Positions 25,182 to 34,660 of a stretch of 64,000 bases of DNA are shown piece after piece. This DNA comes from Unio delphinus (Eukaryota; Mollusca; Bivalvia; Unionida; Unionidae). Both the position numbers and the translations under genes were made by a program. Position 1 is the stretch's first letter. Every line of letters starts with the position of its first letter. The notes below the pieces were generated by a model that did no database searches, was not told where the DNA came from, and saw only the letters and a list, made by a program, of their open reading frames with translations. The stretch spans positions 15,551,501-15,615,500 of the forward strand of contig JAQISU010000022.1 of assembly GCA_029339505.1 (NCBI GenBank), given 5' to 3'.

Positions 25182-27638
25182 TCATAGTAAAACTTGTCTA
25201 GCGAAACTACTATTCAGATTTTCATAAGCGAATTCATATGCATGCCTGACGGTATTTTGAACCCATTGAACATATTCGACAGCACACATCTCCTCATCTT
25301 GTTGTGGAGGTAAACCAACCATAATATCAATTGGAAGGGATATTTCTCGCCCGAACATCAAGAGATTAGGAGTGCAGCCGCTACTTTCGTGAACTGATGT
25401 ACGATACGCCATCATTACATAGGGTAAGTGTTCATCCCAATCTCGTTGGTGCTCATCAACGAACATTGAAAGCATTTGTTGTAAGGTTCTGTTGAACCTT
25501 TCTACCATCCCGTCTGATTGCGGTCGATATGGTGCTGTTCGAGTTTTGCATATTTCTAGTTTCTCACACAAAGAAGTGAATAAATTTGACTCAAATTCTC
25601 TTCCTTGGTCAGTGTGAATGTATCGCGGACACCCAAAACGACATATAAATTCAGTGACCAATTTATCGGCGACCGTCTGCGCAGTGTGATCAGGTATAAC
25701 GTATGCCTCTTTCCATTTCGTAAAATAGTCGCCAACTACCATGATGTATAAATTACCCACATCAGTTTCTGGTAGTGGACCAAGAATATCTAGAGCAATT
25801 CGTTCCAACGGATAACCAGTTTTCTGTCGCTGTAAAGGAGCTCGCCTGCGACATGGTACGGATTTGGCACGTGCACACAGATTACACATCTGACACCATC
25901 TTGCCACTTCATCCGTCTGACCAGGCCAATAAAATCTTTGCCTAATTGCACTCAGAGTCTTCGTTCTACCGAGGTGTCCCCCAGTCCTACATTCATGTAG
26001 ATTATTTAACAAGTGACACCTTATCTCAGGAGGGGCCACCAGTAGCAACACTTTCTGCTTACTATGAGTGGTCTCCCAACGCTTATATAACGGGCCATCT
26101 TGGACCTCCAAACTAGTCCACTGTCTCAGCAGGGACTTCGCTTCCTGTCTCTCCCCAACTAATTGAGATGGAAGAGATTTCTCAGCACCTTCTTCCTTTA
26201 ATCTCAACACTAACCCTATACAAGGGTCATTCTGTTGAAACTCTCTTAGTTGTTCCGCACTCCAAGAGCCTAACCAATTCGACTCGCTTTCGGCATTACC
26301 GCTGGAGCCATACACTCCACTTGTGGTATTTTGCTCCTTCTCTACAGCAGTCTTGTCTGACTGTTGAGAAACTGTTCCGACAACTGTTTGGTTTATAATA
26401 AATTTCTTTGCACTAACACGCAAGCAGTCTCGACACTCGTCGCGTTTACATTTACGCGGAATCCTGCTTAGTCCGTCTGCGTTTCCATGCAAAGAACCTT
26501 TACGGTGTTGTATTTCAAAGTCATACGCATCTAATACTGACAACCATCGCGCGACCATGCCTTCTGGTTCTTTGAAATTTTTAAGCCATTTCAGTGAACT
26601 ATGGTCTGTCTTGACAAAAACCTTTCTTCCCCACAAATAGTGTTTGAATTCTTTGACAAATGTAACTACAGCTAATAGTTCCCTATAGGTGGTGCAATAG
26701 TTTCTCTGTTGTTTATTCAGAGTCTTACTAGCGTAAGCAATAACTTTTTCCGTATTATCTTGGAGCTGCGACAAAACCGCTCCAATGCCATACGAACTTG
26801 CATATGTGTCTGGAATAAATGTCCCATCCCTGCTAGGATATGTAAGAATAGGTGATGTTGTCAAAAGTGTTTTCAGCTTATCAAAAGCTTCATGGTGTGT
26901 TTGTGACCAAGTAAATGGTTTGTTTTTCCGAGTCAACTGAGATAAAGGGTATGCTATTGAAGAGAAGTTTTTAATAAACCTCCTATAGTATGAAGCTGTA
27001 CTAAGGAAACTTCTTACTTCTGACACGTTTTTCGGTGTTGGCCAATTCTTAACGCTCTCTACCTTCTTTGGATCGCATTTAATGCCGTCTTCGGACACAA
27101 CGTGTCCTAGATAAGAGACATGCTTTTGACACAAGCAACATTTAGATGGTTTAAATTTTAAGTTGGCCTCACGGAAGCGCTCGAAGACTAATTTCAAATT
27201 TTCCAGAGCCGACTCAAAAGTACTACCAATCACAATAATGTCATCTAGATAAGCTAGACACTGCTCGAACGTCATTCCGTGTAGCACGACTTGGACCAAA
27301 CGCATAAAAGAAGCTGGCGAGTTAGATAGACCAAACGGCAACACCTTAAACTGAAATAGTCCTTTGTTACTAGCGAATGCTGTTTTTTCTCTATCGTTTT
27401 CATCTAACGCTACCTGCCAGTATCCACTAGCAAGATCTAACGTGGAAAACCATTTCGCGCCAGAGAGTGCGTCTAGGGAATCGTCCATTCTAGGAAGCGG
27501 ATACGCGTCTTTGCGAGTTATGGCGTTCAATTTCCTGTAATCTACGCAAAACCTAGGCGTTCCGTCTTTTTTAGTTACCAAAACGATAGGCGCAGCCCAA
27601 GGGTTATCACTTGGTTCTATTACATCTTCAGCAAGCAT
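25182..27638 (-). CDS. pol: Ty3/gypsy pol: reverse transcriptase, RNase H, integrase
   Basis: An 818-codon frame. The RT spans residues about 1-235 with PWAAPIVLV, FCVDYRKLN, the catalytic LDLASGYW (D68) and YLDDI (D132, D133). RNase H spans about 270-395, with E320, D345 (KTDHSSLKW) and D388 (GNADGLSR). At the first catalytic site, however, the sequence reads DTYASSYGIGAVLS, so the expected Asp is a Tyr (residue 279). The integrase has an HHCC zinc site (H548 or H542, H555, C585, C588) and a DD35E core: D617, D677 (HTDQGREF), E713 (VERFN). The frame has no internal stop, but it is out of frame with protease upstream (extra A in a six-A run at about 27,651) and with the integrase tail downstream. 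Domain order RT-RH-IN and the motifs place it in Ty3/gypsy. Confidence 0.95.
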   Translation of the reverse strand: MLAEDVIEPSDNPWAAPIVLVTKKDGTPRFCVDYRKLNAITRKDAYPLPRMDDSLDALSGAKWFSTLDLASGYWQVALDENDREKTAFASNKGLFQFKVLPFGLSNSPASFMRLVQVVLHGMTFEQCLAYLDDIIVIGSTFESALENLKLVFERFREANLKFKPSKCCLCQKHVSYLGHVVSEDGIKCDPKKVESVKNWPTPKNVSEVRSFLSTASYYRRFIKNFSSIAYPLSQLTRKNKPFTWSQTHHEAFDKLKTLLTTSPILTYPSRDGTFIPDTYASSYGIGAVLSQLQDNTEKVIAYASKTLNKQQRNYCTTYRELLAVVTFVKEFKHYLWGRKVFVKTDHSSLKWLKNFKEPEGMVARWLSVLDAYDFEIQHRKGSLHGNADGLSRIPRKCKRDECRDCLRVSAKKFIINQTVVGTVSQQSDKTAVEKEQNTTSGVYGSSGNAESESNWLGSWSAEQLREFQQNDPCIGLVLRLKEEGAEKSLPSQLVGERQEAKSLLRQWTSLEVQDGPLYKRWETTHSKQKVLLLVAPPEIRCHLLNNLHECRTGGHLGRTKTLSAIRQRFYWPGQTDEVARWCQMCNLCARAKSVPCRRRAPLQRQKTGYPLERIALDILGPLPETDVGNLYIMVVGDYFTKWKEAYVIPDHTAQTVADKLVTEFICRFGCPRYIHTDQGREFESNLFTSLCEKLEICKTRTAPYRPQSDGMVERFNRTLQQMLSMFVDEHQRDWDEHLPYVMMAYRTSVHESSGCTPNLLMFGREISLPIDIMVGLPPQQDEEMCAVEYVQWVQNTVRHAYEFAYENLNSSFARQVLL

Positions 27639-27642
27639 ACGG

Positions 27643-28704
27643 TCAATCTCTTTTTTCCACCACTTCCTTCTGAGATAATGGTAATCTACGAGGAGGCAGT
27701 TTTATAGGTTGACTGTCGCCAGTGTCTATTACATGTTTTACTTTATCGGTTCTCCCTAACATACCATCAGGTCCTACAAAGACATCGGCGTACTCGGCTA
27801 TTAGTTTCTGTAACGATTTTTTTTGTTCGACTGAAACCTGTTCAGAAACTCCGTCTACCAAAGGTTTAAGATGAGTTGGTACTGGTTTATTGGAATTAAA
27901 AGGTGTCTCTAATTTTGAAACAGTTCCAGAGCAAACACTCTGCACAGGATATATTTGAGCTATCGGTATCCCTTTCTTTAGGGTGATCGGTTCAGAAGTG
28001 AAATTAACTACGGGAAAAAAAACTTCCGAATTCTTGGGTTTTACTACAGACTTCGGCAAAATCAAACCAGTTTCTTCGGAAAATTGTTCAAGAGGTTCGA
28101 CAATGCCTTCTTCAGTTATTTCCCATTCTCCCTGTACGTTTCCTTTAACAAATATATTTGATTTTGGAGGGATAGCAATCGAGTCCGTTACATGTATTCT
28201 TGCACAGGAAAAACTATTTTCCCTTTCCAAACTGATTTTCAGTTTTCTAATTTTCAGAATGCCCTTCTTCAAGCTTAAGTCTGCATTATTTTTCTCTAGA
28301 AAATCTAAACCAATCATTCCAGGTAACCCATTTAGATCAGCAACTATTGTATTGCTTTCAAAAGCTCTTCCACCTATCTTAAATTTGAAGACTGCTTGCC
28401 CATAAGTGTTTAATAAACCTCCGTCTGCAGCGGTTAGTTGTGAGCGTGCTGGTTTTAAATCGGGTTTTCCCGACTCAAGTTTTTCAAATACTTGTTTAGA
28501 AATAAGTGTTACAGCGGACCCAGTATCTACTAAAAATTTCACAGACGTTTTACACACGTCAACAGAAACAAACCAACAGGTTTTAGCAATTGCAGTTAAT
28601 CTTAAAGTTGGCCTCTCAGAGTCTGTATTACTCTTCTTATTACGTTCAAAACAGGGGACCAAACTTTCGGCCTCAAGATCAGCCCGTTCTAGTTTAACTC
28701 TACA
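27643..28704 (-). CDS. pro: Ty3/gypsy protease and RT N-terminal linker
   Basis: Encodes the retropepsin-type aspartic protease that matures Gag and Pol: FLVDTGSAVTLIS (active site, residue about 46 counted from 28,662) and GMIGLDFLEKNNADL (about 115). A proline-rich linker follows, then the start of the RT module with ADVFVGPDGMLGRTDKVKH. The frame overlaps the end of gag in the -1 frame and is open from about 28,704, with no ATG before the protease, which fits expression by frameshifting at the heptamer at 28,692-28,698. It ends at a TGA just before the RT frame. Dropping one A of the six-A run would join the frames, so this is a mutation, a sequence error or, less likely, a +1 frameshift site. 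Confidence 0.9.
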   Translation of the reverse strand, partial: CRVKLERADLEAESLVPCFERNKKSNTDSERPTLRLTAIAKTCWFVSVDVCKTSVKFLVDTGSAVTLISKQVFEKLESGKPDLKPARSQLTAADGGLLNTYGQAVFKFKIGGRAFESNTIVADLNGLPGMIGLDFLEKNNADLSLKKGILKIRKLKISLERENSFSCARIHVTDSIAIPPKSNIFVKGNVQGEWEITEEGIVEPLEQFSEETGLILPKSVVKPKNSEVFFPVVNFTSEPITLKKGIPIAQIYPVQSVCSGTVSKLETPFNSNKPVPTHLKPLVDGVSEQVSVEQKKSLQKLIAEYADVFVGPDGMLGRTDKVKHVIDTGDSQPIKLPPRRLPLSQKEVVEKRD

Positions 28705-30704
28705 CTATTCTTAGCCGATTGTTCCGGCTTCACCCGAATACCTAACATACTATTTGGTCTGTTCGGGTTCTTTTTCGCGGGGCAGTCCCTACTCATGTGA
28801 CCCAATCCATGACAAGTATAACACTCTATCGGATTCGCTCTGGTAGTCTGATGTTTCGCTCGATAGGTAGTATTCCTATCCGTCTTTTGCATATTTCCAA
28901 TTACCAGATTTATTTGTCTTGTATTTTCCGTAGACAGTTTTGCTACAGTGTCCACAGATTCTTGGAGAGATTTAACTGTTCTTGTAAGGTTATCAATATT
29001 TGACCGCGTGTCACTGTCTTTACTTTCTTTCTGATTACTTTTCTCGGTATTGGTTTGGGACAGGTCCTGTTCAGACCTAAGAGCTCTAACGGGGATCTCC
29101 TTATTTATAGGTTTTTGTAAACTTGACCAAGTCCCTTCAAAGGCCTCATACTCAGTGGCACTAGCCATTGCATCATCTAGAGTTTTAGGATGCCCAAATT
29201 GAACATGCTTTCTAATTTCCTGACTTCCTAGCCCACATATATATTGATCTATCAATATATCTTCCCTAGCCGAAACGGGAAACGTCGGAAATGCGCGACA
29301 GGCTAGTCGCCTTAACGCGTAACCATAGTCGGCAGCGGATTCCGATTTTTGTCTTCGTCTATTTCTAAACTCGCATCTATAAGCAGTTTCCCTTTCTATT
29401 GGACTGAATCTTTGTTCTAAAGCACCTTTAAGATAGGCATAGTCCCCTATTTTAGTTCGATCTAAATCACCTAGTAGCCGTTGTGCTACTCCTCTTAAAC
29501 TCATTGCAAGTTGTTGAGCCCTTTCACTTTTATTCCAATTATTCCAATAAGCAACTTGCTCAAAATGTACAATATAATCTTGCCATTCCACGTTTTTACC
29601 ATCAAATTTGTCAGGTTCTTTTTCTTTCCTAAATCGTTCGGTACCTTCGGAGTATTTATTTTGCCCAAATTCATTCACTTTGTTTGATTCCCTGTGATTA
29701 AAGTCACCGCCAGAACTATTGTACGCAGTACAATTAGACTTGTGTATTACCGAGTTTATGCAACGCCCACTTGACCTTGAATGGGGCACACTATTGCACG
29801 CGATTCGGGATTCCTCGGCTTCTGACGTCACGTGACCGCTATCTACTGCCCAAGAGCAAGTTGAACGCGCGGACTCGTTTGTACAACAACCATTTGAACA
29901 ACGGGAAATATTGCACAATATATTGTGGTCCCATTCAGCTTCTCGAGCTACGGAAAGATTCATTGGATGTGAATTATTTATGTTGGCACGAGTTAAAGGA
30001 GACTCAAGTTTTTCTGTTGCTGGAAGAGGAAGCGGCGTTTCCATAGCGGATAAAGAAACATTGTTACCGCGTGATGGATTAGGCACATTCTGCTTTTTAG
30101 CGAAACGATCCACAAAATAACCGTGTTTATTGTCCTGGTGTGTGTCCTGATGATACAATTCATCACTTGTATTAGTGTTTTTATGTATGCATTTTTGTGC
30201 GACTGATTTTCGGATCGAAGATCCGCTGGTTGGTGTTCCTACAAATGCATTACAGTTGGTGTTTGTAAATGTTTCAAAGGATTCAGGTGGATTACTGGCA
30301 CGGATGCCATTCGTATCCTCTTTCGGTGAGTACATTTCATCTTTCCTTATCTTTAAATTACTATCGGAAACGTGCAAAGATATTTCATCATCAAGATGTG
30401 CTGCATTGTGCTTGTGGGGTAATTCGACCTTGACATTGTATGGCTTAGATTCTATATGCAGCCTCGACCTCGTTACGAATTGTTTGCCAATAGGTGTATC
30501 TAAATATTTGGTACGTGCGGGTGTCTGGACACCATCGTCCACAATTTCCATACTTGTATCATAAAATTCCTTATCAGGAGAATAAATCTCCTCTATTTCA
30601 GACACAGCTGGTCTTCTTTCAACCATAATTTGTTCTGGTTTGGGTGTAAACACACCAACAATTCTGTTACCCCAATATTCAAGTAATCTCCGAGCAGACG
30701 ACAT
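28689..30704 (-). CDS. gag: Ty3/gypsy Gag polyprotein with CCHC zinc knuckle
   Basis: An intact 671-codon frame starting at an ATG 90-odd bases inside the 5' LTR edge. The N-terminal half is long, Ser/Asn-rich and unrecognised. Residues about 365-500 form a retrotransposon Gag core (KFDGKNVEWQDYIVHFEQ, then AQQLAMSLRGVAQRLLGDL). Residues about 560-600 look like a coiled coil. A single CX2CX4HX4C knuckle, CYTCHGLGHMSRDC (about 626-640), lies close to the C-terminus. Gag packages the element RNA into virus-like particles. At 671 residues it is longer than many gypsy Gags, mostly because of the N-terminal extension. The plus-strand frames over it are shadows. Confidence 0.92.
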   Translation of the reverse strand: MSSARRLLEYWGNRIVGVFTPKPEQIMVERRPAVSEIEEIYSPDKEFYDTSMEIVDDGVQTPARTKYLDTPIGKQFVTRSRLHIESKPYNVKVELPHKHNAAHLDDEISLHVSDSNLKIRKDEMYSPKEDTNGIRASNPPESFETFTNTNCNAFVGTPTSGSSIRKSVAQKCIHKNTNTSDELYHQDTHQDNKHGYFVDRFAKKQNVPNPSRGNNVSLSAMETPLPLPATEKLESPLTRANINNSHPMNLSVAREAEWDHNILCNISRCSNGCCTNESARSTCSWAVDSGHVTSEAEESRIACNSVPHSRSSGRCINSVIHKSNCTAYNSSGGDFNHRESNKVNEFGQNKYSEGTERFRKEKEPDKFDGKNVEWQDYIVHFEQVAYWNNWNKSERAQQLAMSLRGVAQRLLGDLDRTKIGDYAYLKGALEQRFSPIERETAYRCEFRNRRRQKSESAADYGYALRRLACRAFPTFPVSAREDILIDQYICGLGSQEIRKHVQFGHPKTLDDAMASATEYEAFEGTWSSLQKPINKEIPVRALRSEQDLSQTNTEKSNQKESKDSDTRSNIDNLTRTVKSLQESVDTVAKLSTENTRQINLVIGNMQKTDRNTTYRAKHQTTRANPIECYTCHGLGHMSRDCPAKKNPNRPNSMLGIRVKPEQSAKNSVELN
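28692..28698 (-). promoter_or_regulatory. Candidate -1 ribosomal frameshift heptamer between gag and pro
   Basis: In the gag frame the last codons read GAG TTA AAC TAG, so the heptamer G-TTA-AAC sits directly before the gag stop. GTTAAAC fits the X-XXY-YYZ pattern except at the first base and is a known natural slippery site. A slip of -1 enters exactly the open protease frame. No downstream structure was checked. Confidence 0.6.
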
Positions 30705-30761
30705 GACTAAATTTTATTGCGGTACGACTATACCAACTACAGTAGTTGTAAATTTCACCGA

Positions 30762-30789
30762 ATATCCTACCGGCGACGCCAAAAATATT
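30762..30789 (-). other. Probable primer binding site of the gypsy element
   Basis: Just inside the 5' LTR the minus strand reads TTTTTGGCGTCGCCGGTAGG. It contains TGG followed by a GC-rich stretch, as expected for a site complementary to a tRNA 3' end. The tRNA was not identified. Confidence 0.5.
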
Positions 30790-31604
30790 TTTAGGGTGGT
30801 TAATTAGTAACCACGTATATCAGTCCAGGTTCGTTACTAATAAAAGAGTATTCGGTGATATAAGTTTGTTTGGAGAAGAAGAGGGAGAGAGAGAGAAAGA
30901 TAAAGTTCTAAACATTGAGCGACAGAGAGAAGAGAAAGAAAGAATAAGATATAGCTCATTTCATTAAAGTAAAATTATTACTTACTGAAAGGAAAAAGCA
31001 AAGATGAAATTCCAAAGAAAATAATAAGGTTTATTTAAGATAAATAATTAATTAAATAAGCAGTTATAAATTAAGAATGTTTTAGGTGGATGGAGACTAA
31101 AATTTAGGAAGGAAATTAGGAGAATAGAAATAGTTTTATAAATCAGGTAATTAATGGGGCCAAGCTGAACTTCTTACCATTTTCAACACCAAAGCAAACC
31201 AGACGATTGTATCGTCTTGCTAATAAGAAATCTATGACCACACTGGTCGAACGCCAAGCAATGGCGACTGTGCTTTCCGCAACAGCAACACGGAGATTAT
31301 CTCACTCCACTCTGGAAAGACCCTTCGCTGGAAAAGAACCAGACGCTGGACCGGTCCAAAAGGATATATATAAAGAGCTGCATACACGTGCCGCCACCGG
31401 ACAAACTGACATGCGCAGAGAGTGATACGTGCGCTGACCGGTACAATGGTCCGACGTAAACAGCTCAAGTAAACACTTCATGTAGAAAATAAAGGGGGGG
31501 GGGTAACTTTAAATTTCAGTGTAAATAAGTCCGAAATTAGCCAAATCGTATATTAAAGAACTACTTCAAGTAAATTACGTACTAAATTTCCATCCATCAT
31601 CACA
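30790..31604 (-). repeat. 5' LTR of the Ty3/gypsy element
   Basis: About 815 bp, nearly identical to 21,853-22,672. In element orientation it starts TGTGATGATGG at 31,604. Its inner end (30,790) is altered compared with the other LTR: CCACCCTAAA replaces CCCCCGTTACA. It contains a TATATATAAAG box (plus-strand text, about 31,364-31,374) whose orientation does not fit the minus-strand element as a core promoter, so no promoter is called. Confidence 0.92.
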
Positions 31605-31608
31605 CACG
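31605..31608. repeat. Target-site duplication of the gypsy element, right copy (CACG)
   Basis: Matches the CACG at 21,849-21,852 and marks the insertion point within the 3' part of the pogo-type element. Confidence 0.8.
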
Positions 31609-31836
31609 TAAAAATGTACTATAGCTTTAATAGATTATGGATTTTAAAAAAAAAATCACCCACAAATATGACTAAACAATTAAGATGAAGAAAAAACTAT
31701 AATTATAATTAATATATCTTTAAAACAGATGAAAGGAAATTACTAGGGAGAAAATGTAGTTTCCATTTATACTCATTTCAATACCAGAAATATTTACAAC
31801 AGAAAATATTTCAACCACAACACAGAAGGTAGTGAA

Positions 31837-32229
31837 CTACATAAACAAAGCATCTGTGTTTGGAAACTCTTTGAAAAGATCCTTCATTTTATCAACATAA
31901 GTAGGTTTGCATCTAAATGTAGCCACACACATTTGCTGTAGACCAATTTTTCTGCTTATAACTTCTGCATATTTGGGCTTGATCATAATATTAGTAGTAT
32001 GGCTGTTTTCCTGCAGTATTTTGCAAATAAATCTAGTCGAGTCACGCTTCAAGTTTCCAACTTTTTTGTGGCCATCAAAGACTGCTACTGCATCTGGATG
32101 ATATGGATTTAAAGGCTCCAACTCCAGTCTTTATGCAGCGCCAACTGGCAGCTGTTTATTGCCATAATGGTGCATTCCTACAACTATCAAGTTTCTTGTC
32201 ACCACTCTAGGAGATGATTTGTTTCTCGT
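31837..32229 (-). pseudogene. HIRAN-domain exon next to the pogo transposase
   Basis: The minus strand encodes VVTRNLIVVGMHHYGNKQ, then, past one in-frame stop (about 32,130), RLELEPLNPYHPDAVAVFDG, KKVGNLKRDSTRFICKIL and a basic C-terminus ending NTDALFM. NPY.PDAVAV followed by VG.L.R..S is the signature of the HIRAN domain, a small fold that recognises DNA ends in Rad5/HLTF-type proteins. The upstream edge is a good splice acceptor (TTTCAG just before 32,229). The exon lies on the same strand, 0.3 kb downstream of the transposase zinc finger and inside the proposed pogo ends, so it may be a captured C-terminal exon of this element. A separate host gene relic is the alternative. Confidence 0.65.
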
Positions 32230-32534
32230 CTGAAATCATTATATACAAATTCATACTATTGTAAAATATTGAATAAATCCGACCAGTTATGAAGATTATC
32301 CCACAATTAAATTTAATATTATGTTCAGTTTTTTTTAATTGCAAACTAAGTAAATTTTTGGCTTAAATTGTCATAAGCTTGCTTAGTACAACTTAATGGA
32401 AAAAAAATGTTTACCCAGTTTGTTTTCCATAGTTACATATATACAAATTGAGAACACAACTTGTACATTCCAATGCGTTTATGACAATTGCATCATATAA
32501 ATACATGCAAAGAATATTACTTGTACCGTCAAAT

Positions 32535-32980
32535 GCATGTAGGACAGTTGAAAGGTTTGTCCAATTCAACGGAGAACCCAACTGGAAGACATTCCTCATG
32601 TATCCATTTCTGGCAAACATCACAGTAGACCCAAATTTGCTCTCTCTTCAACAACCTCCTGACTGAATACTCCCAAACAATGAGGACATTCAACATTTTT
32701 ATCAGTATTTTCTTGCAATGTCACCTAATCTCGTCGTTTGGGAAGTCTTATTTATAAATGGTCCTTTTGTTATTTTCTGAGATTTTTTCATCAGTTCTTT
32801 TTCCTTTCGTCGCATAAGTCTTTCTTTTTTCTCCTTTCCTTTTCATTTGCTTCATTCCGTTTCTTTTCTTCTGCTTCTGCATGGTGAAGCCACTCGTCCT
32901 CAGTGAGTGCTCTGGCATGAACAATTGTTTTTCTTTTCTTAGCATTAGTTACTGCAAACCCCGAGTTATCAAACATTTAG
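32535..32980 (-). pseudogene. pogo-type transposase C-terminal basic region and PHD-like zinc finger
   Basis: A basic, Lys/Glu-rich stretch (KKRKTIVHARALTEDEW, then an EKKRNEANEKERRKKK coiled region, 32,960-32,770) leads into ECPHCLGVFS (about 32,690). After a frame change comes WVYCDVCQKWIHEECLPVG ... FNCPTCI (about 32,640-32,540), ending in TGA. C..C...W.H..C...C..C is the PHD-like zinc finger often found at the C-terminus of pogo/Tigger-like transposases in invertebrates. The frame shifts show it is no longer functional. Confidence 0.7.
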
Positions 32981-33274
32981 ATATGGACTTGTTCAAAATG
33001 TCATCAACAGCAGATGTTAGAAATATACCTGGGTTCTCATCTATTGGGGAAGGGAATGTTATTTTATTCAAAACTGGTGTTGCAGATGCAGTTTCTGGTG
33101 CCTTATCAAATTCCTCAAGGGCTTAAGGCTATTATTGCAATTGGTGGGTCTAGTTTTGAGCTTCATCTGCTGGAGTGGGGTCTGCGCCTATGATATCTGC
33201 ATCTGTTGATGGTTGTGTTACTGGAGTCTCAAGCTGAAGTTGTTATTGTGATTTCCACCGCTGTTCCAGGTAGC

Positions 33275-33682
33275 TCATTTTGACAGGGCTGAATTGCCAC
33301 ATTGGATACTTGAAGTGTGCGTGTCTCCGAGTTGTAGACTCTCATGCAACATTAGTTGGACAGGAGGGGAATGCCTTGTACATGTTTCAAATATTCCCAT
33401 ATGCTCCAATGCCTTTGATACATCAGAGATACAAGATATTTTCACTTCTGTATTTCCAACAAGTGATGGGGCCAAATCATTTGACTGTAAGATGACTTCT
33501 GGCTGGAGAGGGTAGATACCACATTTAGCAAACGAATTTATGATGGTTGATGGGCAAAGGCATTTGGCATAATCTTTACCAAAAATCTTTCCAAATACAA
33601 ACCTACTTACTACTCGACCAGGATTTTCTTCCATAAATATTTTAATTCTCTTCTGTAATTTTCCTTTAAAGGCTTGAAACAC
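33275..33682 (-). pseudogene. pogo-type transposase, segment after the catalytic core
   Basis: This frame continues the DDE core after a 1-base frame change around 33,650 (the two frames overlap at 33,610-33,682). It encodes FKGKLQKRIKIFMEENPGRVV and TIINSFAKCGIYPLQPEVI, the block that closes the catalytic domain in pogo and related transposases. The rest (to 33,275) is a low-complexity tail without a recognised domain. Confidence 0.8.
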
Positions 33683-34347
33683 CCGTTATCAAGTGGCTGC
33701 AGTTTGTGTGTTGTGTGTGGAGGAAGTGCAAAGAGAATTATGCCTAGCTCCTTACATTTTCTTACAACATTTAACTTAACATGAGTACTATGACCATCAA
33801 TTAACAGTAATACTGGTCTTGCTGGTGGAATGTGTCTTACAAAGTGCTCAACTACCCAAGTTTCAAAGAGCTCAGAATCAATCCAGCCATTAGGACTGAT
33901 GCATACTCTAGTACATGGAGGCATACCATGAAACATATGATCCATAGCCCGTTTACCAGTGAATATCACCTGGGGTGGAATGAGTAGGCCAGAGGCTGAT
34001 GCAAAGGCTACAATGGTTATGTTTGTTTTATTGTCACTTGTCTGTGAGTAAGCATCTTGTCCAGACAGCTTTACAATTTTAGGTGGCTTGTGATCTAATG
34101 GCATGCCTGTTTCATCAGCATTAAAAATACGTTCTGGAGAATGTGTTAACTCGTATTTAGTGAGTACATGTGACAAAAGACTGAAATAGTTTTTTTTTAC
34201 TACTGTTGGATTCGGATATACTGCCCTATCCCTGGGTAATGACTGGGGGCTGTACAACCGCACCTGTGGCCATCTTTTAATGAACCCCGACCACCAATCA
34301 TCACCAGGTCTGCCATTTTTAAACTTATTGGGAATGTTTCCTGTCAT
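33610..34347 (-). pseudogene. pogo-type DDE transposase catalytic core
   Basis: A 245-codon frame. Residues 10-35 (GRPGDDWWSGFIKRWPQV) are the end of a CENP-B type helix-turn-helix. The catalytic triad is D78 (IFNADETG), D184 (LLLIDGHSTHV) and D220 (LQPLDNGCFKPLK), a DD35D arrangement, with the flanking ALPPHTTHKLQPLD typical of pogo/Tigger transposases of the Tc1/mariner superfamily. It cuts and pastes the element at TA sites. All three acidic residues are present, but the gene is broken before and after this piece by frame changes and stops, so the copy is non-autonomous. Confidence 0.9.
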
Positions 34348-34660
34348 TACTATATCACTAACTAAACTTAATATCTGTTGCTTGTAACCTTAATACATTC
34401 TATAATCTTCTTTTCTTCCTCCAAAGGCAGTGTTGTTTTGGGACCTGGCTTTATAGATGGTAAGGAGGATACAAGCCAGTTATCCTATCACCCAATGGGG
34501 ATTTGGGGACACCAAACTGTTCTGCTACTTTCCTAACAAATATGTGATTGCCTTTTGCACTTTCTCTGTTGTAAAATTTGATGGCCTCTTGCATAGATAC
34601 ACCATCCCATCTTCTCACTTTTTCTTGTCTTGTTTTACCATTTTTTGCTGAAACGTTTAT
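34348..34660 (-). pseudogene. pogo-type transposase N-terminal DNA-binding domain
   Basis: In decayed frames the minus strand reads RRWDGVSMQEAIKFYN and GNHIFVRKVAEQFGVPKSPL, a psq/CENP-B N-terminal helix-turn-helix, followed by a GPKTTLPLEEEKKIIECI block that begins the second helix-turn-helix. At least one frameshift and two stops separate it from the catalytic core. Confidence 0.7.

Noticed and set aside
27983..28714. Plus-strand frames of 102-140 codons over protease
   Set aside because: Antisense to a well-supported aspartic protease frame.
31364..31374. TATATATAAAG in the LTR as a core promoter
   Set aside because: It reads as a TATA box on the plus strand, while the element is transcribed from the minus strand.
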